In this document: one piece after another, positions 55,963 through 64,000 of the stretch
Layout: each line of letters begins with the position of its first letter
Position numbering within the stretch: the first letter of the stretch is position 1
NCBI GenBank assembly: GCA_000467715.1
Contig: AJFK01000082.1
Coordinates: forward strand, 1 to 64,000
Reading direction: 5' to 3'
DNA length: 64,000 nucleotides
From: Hysterium pulicare CBS 123377
Lineage: Eukaryota; Ascomycota; Dothideomycetes; Hysteriales; Hysteriaceae
Made by a program: the position numbers and the translations under genes
Notes under the pieces: generated by a model
Database searches by the model: none
Seen by the model: the letters and a program-made list of their open reading frames with translations, nothing else
What the model was told of the DNA's origin: nothing

Positions 55963-58452
55963 CTATATCTTGCCACGTTCCAGAAACTTCTTTGGAATCA
56001 TAACAAGCTTACTTCGTAAATACTCACACCTATTTGCCATTGTCAGCAGTTCCCTTAAGTGTTCCACGAGCCATTTCACAAAACAAGAAATCCAACTTAC
56101 AGGTTTTTAGCCAAGGTATCCAGCCCACTCCCTGAGTTATACCCTCTATCCAAATGATCCTTCAGCAAAAAATGCACCGCTCTCAATCCCCCCATTTCAA
56201 ACCTATCAATTTTTCTCATCAGACCCTCCCTTACCTTATCATCTCCATGCAGCAGTTCCCTCATCTTTTCAATCGTCAAGTATCCTCTTAACCAGTCCCA
56301 TTCATCGTCTCTTCGAACAAAAAATCCAACATTGGCGTCCGACGCCTTGTCGCCAGACCTTCCTAGAACAACATATCCCAATGGGGCTTCGACGAGCTCA
56401 CCGAAGCTTTCTATAGGTACTGGAGCACATGTTTCGTAGGATTGCTGGGATCCGTAAATTTGGGTGGTCGGTGGGAGAGGTATTGGTATGGGCGGATCGG
56501 GGGAGAAGAGGAGGTGAACGCGGTGATTGCAGGCCGACTGTGGGATCAGGGTTACAAAGTACTCCCAGTAGGATTTAGCCGTGCTTTGTCTATGAGGAGT
56601 TAGAAACCGTTTCGTGAGGACGAACTAGAAGTTTTAAAGAATACCTCAAGTCATTCGATCTACTGACACCCTACATTCCGAAAAGTCAGTCCAATTCTAA
56701 ATGCCCAGTGTAATTTTCAAAAACTACGAGTTCTTCCTTTCGCCCAGCTAAGGACGATGTGACAAGTAGAAAGTGACACTATGGAGTCCTCCCGTCTACA
56801 AAGATGGAACCTAGTCTATTCACAGAAATCATCTCCTGTTAGGAAACGAATGAAACGTCCATGAAGACTGAATTACAAAGTTTGAAACAGAATCTCACTT
56901 ACAGGGCAACTTTGCAAAACCGTTTCGTAGAGCCTTCTGCTGAACCCGTCCGGGAGACTTGGATTGAAAAGTTGCACATCTCGTGCCTGTGCAAAAATCC
57001 TGAAATCTACCGTGGCCAACTCCTGATTAGGTGCATTAACTGGGCTCGTCCCATGCACATGGAATTTCAATAGAGAAAATCTTTTAATCAGTTCCTCTCC
57101 GATCGCATATCTCGCCTGTTCTTCCATCCACCGACACTTCTCTTCCATATCCAAACCCACGAGATAGAAATGCCACTCAGCTTGGTATCCACCGTGGGCT
57201 GTTATGCCAACCCTGGTTGTAGGAGGCGGGGGCATTCCGGTGATGCCGAAGACCCGGACGCGATTAGGGCCAATTTCTTCGGCGCGGATATCATGGAGAT
57301 TGGCGACGACATCGGAGTTGAAGTAGAGGGGGCCAGAGATCTCGTAGACGAGTTGGGAGGTTACGGTTTCGGTATTTACGATACCGCCAGTATTCTGACA
57401 TGGGTCAGAAAGCTTCGCAAATTATTTGAAGTCACTATGAGGGGGCAACATTACCGGCTCCTTTGTGATGATGCATTGTCCGGTATGGTCCACTTCAGCG
57501 ATCGGGAAGCCGATATTGAGGTGTTTCTTTGCATTCATCAGATCTTTGAAAGCACTGTAGTAGCCGCCTACCTTTAATTAGTGTTTGAGATATGGGCAAT
57601 TGACCGGAATGAGCCACCTACCGCACACAAAAGCACTGCATTCAATAAGATGCCCTGCGATGAGCGCCCTTGCAAGTTCGTCGAATTGATCGGCTTTCCA
57701 ATCGTGCCACCACCTGCGTATTTCAGCTATTCGAAACTCAACCCTAGGGACCTATTGAGCTCAACGTACGCAGCTAGGCCAATCGTTGGTGCGGCATCAG
57801 ATACTCGACCGCAGATAACGATATCTGCACCCTAGCCATAGTCAAAATTGAATCTCTAATATGAACAGATGGAATCGAGAGCAACCTGTTGCAATGCTTC
57901 CGCAATACCTAAACTCCCAAGGTACGCCTGTGCACATATTGGCTCAAAACCCCACTCCTCCAAGGTCTTTCCATCGGTCAAACTTTTGAACGTCTCTCCA
58001 TTCTTGAGCATCTCTTTGAATACATTCGTGACATCATCGCCTTCGATCCATGCGATTCTCATCTCGTATCCGGCATCTTTGACCAGCTTCTGACACACTT
58101 CAGCCAACAATTCCGTATCGCTACATCCAGCATTGACCACAAGTTTGATCCGGTTCTTAGCTAGATCGTGTATTGCGGGTTCGAAACATTGAAGGAAAGT
58201 GCTGGCGTAGTTGGCAGAGGCCATCCTCTCCTCCAGAGACTTTGGCTGACCACCATACTTTGCAGTTCTGCGGGCGTTTTCTTTTCCAGCGCCATAACCA
58301 GTCATGACATTTTCGCTCATCCAATCGCCAACGATTCCATCCACCTTGTCCTCTAACCTGGCCAGGCGAGAGATCGCTTGCACTCTATCGGTGAAGCCGC
58401 CAGAGGCTCCACCTATTCGAATTGGCCTGTCCTCTTTCGTAGGGAATGCCAT
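55963..58452 (-). CDS. AtuA-like protein (acyclic terpene/isoprenoid catabolism)
   Basis: Member of the AtuA/DUF1446 family. AtuA belongs to the acyclic terpene utilisation gene set in Pseudomonas, biochemical role not established. Eight exons, 58452-57886, 57831-57770, 57713-57622, 57567-57455, 57394-56903, 56670-56645, 56589-56101 and 56029-55963, give about 635 residues. Seen: IRIGGASGGFTDR, DWMSENVMTGYGAGKE, KLVVNAGCSDTELL, DIVICGRVSDAAPTIGLAA-WWHDW, GHLIECSAFVCGGYYSAF, GFPIAEVDHTGQ, TVTSQLVYEISGPLYFNSDVV, the C-terminal LGYVVLGRSGDKASDANVGF and the end MIPKKFLERGKI. Exon 6 (26 nt) follows an intron of about 230 nt and is the least certain. The second and third introns were placed by family motif. 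The neighbour SDR is on the same strand. Confidence 0.88.
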
Positions 58453-59576
58453 TGTAGACGTGGGGAGAAAATGATGGGAAGAAGTTAGAAGCCATGGTAG
58501 GTTTTGAAACTCCCGGGTTAAGTCTTGCACAGGTCTAAGGAGAATGTTACTCGAGAGCTCCTTATTGTACTACGAGGCTGGATAGCAAGATCCGCTTGAT
58601 GCGGAGAACATAGTAGTGGGGCTCGCGGATGTGGCTGCCACTAATGAATCATTAGTCTGGCTCCCCTCATGATTGTTGGAGCAACACCGTCAGCTTTCGG
58701 CACAATACGGTCCAGTCCACAAGTCTTGGGCTTCGTGTGCTCTCCTGGTGTATATTCATGTTACAGTGAGCTCAACGCGTTGATCGAATATCATATTCTG
58801 GATAGGATCATCTGGCCCATACTAAATGCTACCTCGACAACAGCTGCTGTGTTCGTGGTTTTGCTCACCAGAATGAACTCCATGAAACGCATTAACCAAA
58901 TCGTGGATTTTGCTGAAAGAGTATGACTACGGATTTCTGCAGCGATTTATTCTGCAGAACTTGCTGTTTCAACTAGGTAGAGTTCAGAATCGTGCCGTGA
59001 TCCATCTTGAGAAATTGGGTAATTCAGTATTCTATCCGCTCCAATATCCAAGTACGGTTTGAATTGGTCGACGGACCCCTTCGACAGCCTTTCCGCCTCA
59101 TTAAGATATAGTGCTCTCCAGGGTCCACCGGAACTTTTGTGGTAAATGGCCAAGAATGTAGTCAAGAGTCAGACAAAGGGAAAGATGGGTTTCCAGCTTG
59201 AAGTCTTGGAAGATGGAGAAGGGTTTCGAGAGGCAGAAAGCACAAATAAGTCCTTAAATTTGTTGAACTGCCAGAAGACCCAAATGGCCCAACCTGTTTT
59301 GGCCACCTGAAACTCCGTCGCTTGATAGAAAATGAAATGGAATAGAACCGGAGGAGGAAACCTGAATCTCACCTCAATCATGAAAGAAAATAGGTGAAAA
59401 GCAAGCCCTAACTAACAAAGCGAGTTGCCAAGACTGAACGAATAAATCCCGCTAAGCAATGAAGCTGGGGATGAGACGAGCGATAGGGCTCTTGGCTTCT
59501 CGACCGCAGGAATTAAAACAGTCATCACGAAGGGTCGGATGATGCTTGTAGTGTATGTTCGCTGTGAGGCCCGCCC
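58453..59576. other. Spacer upstream of the AtuA-like gene
   Basis: AtuA-like promoter side and Taf14 3' side. Two minus-strand frames at 58,947-59,381 lack an ATG start in the right place and domains; a small spliced gene cannot be excluded. Confidence 0.3.
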
Positions 59577-60559
59577 CTATAGTTCTGTTTTCGAAGCGGT
59601 AAAATCCCAAAGCATCTTGACCAGATTATCGGGAAGGGTGTAGAGATCCACGTGGAATTCCCCATCTGCGCGTCATATTAGTACATGTAGTGCCAAGCGT
59701 CTCCTTGACTTCGATAAGACCTACTCTCGACATCGTTTTTTGTATACGTCTCGTTTGTCTTATTGTCATGAACCATCTGAACGACCTGGAGCAAGTCGTC
59801 CTCGCCCAATTTCTGAAGGCCATCGGCCAATTTCTCCATATCAACCTAAGTAACGAAAACCCTATCAGTGTTTGGATGCTTCCTTATGGAGACCATAGCA
59901 ACCTACATTCTTGTCCCGTCGACTCTTCTTCTTTGATGGATCAGCGTGTTTTCCGCGTACACCATTCTCTTCTCCTGCAGGCCCCGAGTCTCTCAATACG
60001 GCAAGAAGATCCGGCTTGGGATTTCGAAAGACCTGCAAGCCTGTAAGCGGAAGTGGATCCCATGAGTCTCTGCCTTCAAACTCACAACTGGATGCTTCGC
60101 TTCGTAACGCTCCTTGTGGAAATTGAGATCGTGGTCTAGAGTATGCTCTCCACCTTTATGTATACCGGACAAAACAATCTGCATGTCGAATTCCCCCCAC
60201 CCCTTCTCCTCGATGCGGAACGGGGGCTTCTTAAATGTTTGCTTTGGTCGTTCGAACGAAGGATGCAGATTGTAGACCGCTTTGTCAAAGACTGTTGCCG
60301 GGACTTCCACGCCATTCTCGTCTAGTAGCCAGATCTCTATACTCCATAATCGCATGGGGAAGCCCTCCACAGGCGACGGCTCATCACTATATTGGCATGC
60401 ATCATCAGCCTCGGTAACAATGTGCGATCAGCATGACAGGTAGAAGAGCACATACATGACCTGCTGGGTGGTAATGATCTTGACCTGGCGCTTGATCTGG
60501 CGACGGATATTAGCTTTGCCAATACTTGGGGCGAAAGACAGGCAACTTACGTCAGGCAT
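59577..60559 (-). CDS. TAF14: YEATS-domain protein Taf14
   Basis: YEATS-domain protein shared by TFIID, TFIIF and chromatin-remodelling complexes; binds acylated histone H3. Six exons, 60559-60551 (9 nt, MPD), 60496-60456, 60386-60086, 60032-59907, 59845-59725 and 59665-59577, give 228 residues. YEATS domain: IKRQVKIITTQQV, PVEGFPMRLWSIEIWLLDENG, VPATVFDKAVYNLHPSF, KPPFRIEEKGWGEFDMQI and HDLNFHKERYEAKHPV. After a basic linker (DPSKKKSRRDKN) comes an ET-like C-terminal part (DMEKLADGLQKLGEDDLLQV ... EFHVDLYTLPDNLVKMLWDF). Although the frame is open through the first intron, splicing restores the family start and the intron has a branch site gctaat. Confidence 0.92.
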
Positions 60560-61122
60560 TTTGAATACCGAGAGGGTAAGTCAGAGCGAGGTGAGGCAGT
60601 GATGTGGTGTGTTATAGGTGAGTTCGTAGGACCACGAAGCGCAATAATTTACCTTTTATGCTGGGAGGAGGTGATGTTAATTCGCGCCAAGGTTGAACAC
60701 AAAGATGGCGCGGGGTGAGGCCAACCGAGCACAAACCTGCACACTGCATGACTTTCATTTGTGATGACTACCTTGACAAACACATCACGCAGAAAATGGT
60801 AGTAGTCCTCTCGTGGTGAAAAGAGAGTAACACGAGATGTCACCGGAAACTAAGGTGAAGAGTCTCGATATAAGGCTATTAGCTGCACTTTACTAACTAT
60901 TTCATTGTTTGTTATTGTGTACATCTTCACACCCTGGGGTTTCATAGAATTGCATAACAAGCAGCATGGGGCCATGAGCTAAGGAATGCTGCAGGCATAT
61001 TCAAGCCAAATTAATTGCTAGTATGTGCAGGTTGAGTTCTATCGAAGTGTATAATTTGTACCTTTGAGGTAGTGTCCATGACCATCTCCCCCGCTCCGCA
61101 GCAAACCAGATCACGCTACCTC
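60560..61122. promoter_or_regulatory. Spacer upstream of TAF14
   Basis: Taf14 promoter side and 3' end of the Ran-binding protein gene. No clear motif. Confidence 0.35.
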
Positions 61123-62047
61123 CTACTCACCCGTCTTGAACAATGCTTCGTTCTCCTGCTGCGCCTTGATGAAGGCCTCCTTGAAAAGATTGGCATCTGG
61201 CAAATTAGGTCAGAACATGATCGGACTAGTGGGAGGATTTCACGTACTTTCGCTGTTGGCAAAACGAATGGCTAGAGTTTGAGCCTCCGGCTCACCCTCG
61301 CTGACATCAGCGGCAGCGTTCCAAACCCAGCTGCGGTCGCTTCCCACATTCGGAGACAATTTCATGTCCGGCACAACTATAGATCTCTTAGCAAGTGATC
61401 CTGCAAGCAACCGAAGACTTTATATACCGTAATGATTCGCACAGACCTTGAGAGTCTTATCTCTCCTCATCACCAGGCGTGTCTTGCCGTTTTCCTTGTG
61501 CTTGAGTAACCTAACATCGCCAGTACCCCTCTCCTTCCACTCCCTGGATTCTCGGTCGAATTTGAATAGCTTGGCTCGCATTTTGAAAGTTTGCTCCTCA
61601 AGCTCCTCGTTAGTTTTGGTCTCGACCTTTTCGGTGAGGTGTACGACAGGCTCGAAGTGGACGTCGGGCTCTTGCTCTGGGACTTCCTCTTCCTGATCAA
61701 ATAGGTTAGCATGTAGTATATGTGAGATTATAGATTGAGCTAACATCGGCAACTTTGGCCTTGGACGACCCCGAAGGCTCGTCAACATCGCCCTCTTCCT
61801 CTTTCTTTTCCTTCTTCGGACCGCCACCAAACATCGAGAAGACGTTGTCTTTGACGGCAGACGTGGCGGTCGATGCTACATTGGTGACTTGTTCTGTGAT
61901 TGAAGGTGCCGGCTTTGCTTCCGAAGTTTTTGGTTCCTCGGTGACACCAGTCGTCACTTTGTTGGTCTCGTCTTTTTGTAGAGTAGGGCCTGGAGCGGCG
62001 GTCTGCTCAGCGGAGGGATCAGGCTTAGCAACGTCAGAGTCAGCCAT
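61123..62047 (-). CDS. YRB1: Ran-binding protein 1
   Basis: Co-activator of RanGAP in nucleocytoplasmic transport. Four exons, 62047-61745, 61692-61428, 61376-61248 and 61196-61123, give 256 residues. The Ran-binding domain shows [101 protein letters not shown] and a C-terminal helix [20 protein letters not shown]. The N-terminal ~105 residues are acidic, Lys/Glu/Pro-rich and include [19 protein letters not shown]. The RanBD hallmarks are all present. The usual C-terminal nuclear-export-type segment is short or absent (ends FKTGE). Confidence 0.94.
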
Positions 62048-62655
62048 GTTGACGGAATAGAGGGTGGTTGCGTGTAGGTGTATTAAATGGAAATTTTGGG
62101 AATAAGAAGAGCAACAAGAGTCGGGTATTTAAGTTGCAAAAGTGGTGAATGAAGATTTGGGTGATTGCGGTACGTAGTCGTGTTTGGTGTGCCCCTCCGA
62201 AGCCTTGGGGCTGCAAGCTGCGACTGAACGTGGCAGAAAGTGGCCCATGCGCCACTCACCTAAATCTTCAGTCACGTGTAACCGCTGAGGGTTCCCGCGA
62301 AAATCAGGCAGTGCGGAATAGACGCAGATAACTTCTCAGAAGGGAGTAAATCTATCATTACTAAAACGTCTAAAGGTGTCGCGACATACCGCGCTCTTGA
62401 GAAGAGAATGAATATTCAGTGAACCGTAGGATAAATATTGAACAGTCGCGGCAACACTACAGTAATTTCGTTCATCCTAAGGCGAAATAACACGGAGAGG
62501 TATCGCGCAGCCATCTCATGTGAAGCATACTCTCACAATTAAAGATGCCGCGGGATGTCTGCTACACAAGACAACCGTCATCACCGTCGTCCGTCAACTC
62601 CTAAAACTCTACTCTTCACAAACATAACGCCGAACAAACTCTAAAGAATTCTGTC
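62048..62655. promoter_or_regulatory. Spacer upstream of YRB1
   Basis: Ran-binding protein promoter side and 3' end of the edge gene. A CACGTG E-box is at 62273-62278, about 225 nt upstream of the start codon. CT-rich leader nearest the start. Confidence 0.4.
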
Positions 62656-64000
62656 TCATCCCCGGCGGCCACGGTGTCTGCACGACCCCTGTGAGGCTTT
62701 GCCTTGTTTCTCTTTTCGTAAGCAACCTTGCTTGCATCGGCTCGCTCTTTTCTCGGTCGCTGAATTCTTCCCGGTTTCTGCGTTCTGCTGGCCAAGTTTC
62801 TGCCAGATCTTGAGCGCTTTTTTGCGGGCCTCCAACATGGTTTGCGACTTCCTCACAGATGAGGTCTGCTGCCAAACGTTTGTCAGATCGAAATAAGAGA
62901 TGGATCGAGCTGAAGCCGAAGCGCGTCCTGCCCAACCATCCCAGTTCTGATACAAAGCAATCGATATGTCCTTCGTGGCTTTGTAGCCAATGCTGAGCTG
63001 TTGGGTCGCCGCCCTCCTTGCGTCTTCGAGGTGCTCAGCAATGCTTTGAGCGGCTTGTTTAGTTTGATGCCTCCAGTACTTTGTTTGCCGTAAAGCTGCT
63101 GTTGCTCCATCCTCAATACGACCAAGTCCTTCGTGCAAGCCTCTGGAAATGTGACTTGAGATATCTCTCAATCCAAGTTGGGCAATAGATACTTCTTTTT
63201 GAAGCGACTTGGACAATTTCTCTACCCTCCCTGCCATGAACAACAGGGTTGGCCAACGCGGTCCTACTCTGATTTCAGCTGTCCTTGATATCAAAGGCTT
63301 AGTCTTCGTCCACACGGTAACGTTGAGCAGACCGACCCCAAGTTCTTGTTCAAGAGCAACAAGGTAAGTACTCTCGTTTAATTTAGATATGCTCGACGGA
63401 TACATTTTCGAGTCACGAACAACTCGCACATAGAGCTGCGGTGGTCTTTTCATTTTCGTGAGACGAACAGGTTGGGTGAGGATCAATTGAGAAGTTCCAG
63501 CGACGTGAATCTTGAAATCATCTGAATGCTGGGTATTTGGGGAGACTGATGGTTCTATAAGGTTCCTCAAAGATGTTTCCGGACTGGGCACGGTGAGATC
63601 CTTCGATGTGGGCACAACCGATGGGGTTGTAAACTCGGTAGGTATGAGCAATGACGGTGTACGAGCGACAATAAGACGAGGTGTCGAAGCTGGTGCAAAT
63701 GATTCTGAATCAACATTCCTTTTGCCTTCGTTGATGTGGGCAAAATATAGCGTTTGCCGTACGGCGAGCGACACGATGATCGTGGCTAGGGCTGCAAAGG
63801 CTAGCAACCTCTGTAGCTTCCTAGTCTGCCACACGGCCACTGTCACTCTGGACCATCGCTTTCTTGCTGTAGCAAGGACATCCCGTCTTGTCCAAGCTAC
63901 GTTTGATGCTTTCTCCGAAGGGAGCAGCTCATCTTCTTGAGAAATTCCATTGGGGGAAATCTGGATAGAATCCTTGTCGTCTCCGGAATCGAATCCAGTT
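62656..64000 (-). CDS. Membrane protein, cut by the right edge
   Basis: The frame is open from the window edge to the stop at 62656, about 447 codons, so the 5' end is missing. I recognise no family. A single membrane segment, LLAFAALATIIVSLAVRQTLYFA, sits about 70 residues into the visible part, with an Arg/Lys-rich stretch before it (RRDVLATARKRWSR), which suggests an N-in topology. The long region after it contains several Pro/Ser/Thr stretches, then charged helical segments (about 62,900-63,250) and a highly basic C-terminus rich in Lys, Gln and Arg. The GTG near 63846 is internal, not a start. Confidence 0.7.
   Translation of the reverse strand, partial: TGFDSGDDKDSIQISPNGISQEDELLPSEKASNVAWTRRDVLATARKRWSRVTVAVWQTRKLQRLLAFAALATIIVSLAVRQTLYFAHINEGKRNVDSESFAPASTPRLIVARTPSLLIPTEFTTPSVVPTSKDLTVPSPETSLRNLIEPSVSPNTQHSDDFKIHVAGTSQLILTQPVRLTKMKRPPQLYVRVVRDSKMYPSSISKLNESTYLVALEQELGVGLLNVTVWTKTKPLISRTAEIRVGPRWPTLLFMAGRVEKLSKSLQKEVSIAQLGLRDISSHISRGLHEGLGRIEDGATAALRQTKYWRHQTKQAAQSIAEHLEDARRAATQQLSIGYKATKDISIALYQNWDGWAGRASASARSISYFDLTNVWQQTSSVRKSQTMLEARKKALKIWQKLGQQNAETGKNSATEKRASRCKQGCLRKEKQGKASQGSCRHRGRRG

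Noticed and set aside
58947-59381. Two minus-strand frames between AtuA-like and TAF14
   Set aside because: Neither starts at a suitable ATG and joining them gives no recognisable protein.
60551-60559. Unspliced read-through of the first TAF14 intron
   Set aside because: The frame is open, but the spliced form restores the family N-terminus and the intron has all splice signals.

Overview
The window looks like nuclear DNA of a filamentous ascomycete (Pezizomycotina). Most genes carry short GT-AG introns of about 40-240 nt with visible branch points (CTAAC/CTAAT-like). Genes lie on both strands, separated by 0.2-2.5 kb of spacer. The families present (Egh16-like secreted protein, Erv41, Sso-type syntaxin, Gas/Gel glucanosyltransferase, Mip1, Yox1-like homeodomain protein) are fungal. 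Leotiomycetes would fit the gene content, but the sequence alone cannot settle the class. All exon joins were worked out by hand from splice sites, reading frame and family motifs; none has transcript support.

Layout, 0-23 kb: HCS1-type helicase (-) and NTH1-type DNA glycosylase (+) are divergent; then an unknown membrane protein (+), a DMT-superfamily transporter (-), Erv41 (-), two small hydrophilic proteins of unknown function (-), a decayed pseudogene (-), an NmrA-like protein (-), a 2.5 kb spacer and a Yox1-like homeodomain factor (+).

23-45 kb: an Smr-domain protein ending in a CaaX box (-), a better preserved relative of the pseudogene with a zinc-finger-like ORF behind it (-), an Slx8/RNF4-like RING protein (-) divergent from mitochondrial DNA polymerase gamma (+), a tiny mitochondrial-type membrane protein (+), a HAD hydrolase (-), indoleamine 2,3-dioxygenase (+), a CsbD-like stress protein (+), Pmp3 (+), a CNOT11-like protein (+), a 2.2 kb empty stretch and an Egh16-like secreted protein (+).

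45-64 kb: an Obg/YchF-like GTPase with 12 exons and an apparent frameshift (-), a GH72 glucanosyltransferase (-), an Sso-type syntaxin (-), an AhpD-like protein (+), a short-chain dehydrogenase (-), an AtuA-like acyclic-terpene/isoprenoid catabolism protein (-), Taf14 (-), Ran-binding protein 1 (-) and a membrane protein cut by the right edge (-).

Most genes are ordinary housekeeping genes that happen to be neighbours. The groupings that may mean something are the divergent repair genes HCS1/NTH1, the SDR-AtuA pair (possibly with the AhpD-like gene), and the decayed and intact copies of an unrecognised family. I saw no CRISPR array, transposon or rRNA gene. I could not run a tRNA search. I did not find a clearly novel multi-gene system; the most unusual single items are the prenylation motif on the Smr protein, a start codon split by an intron, and the AtuA-SDR neighbourhood.
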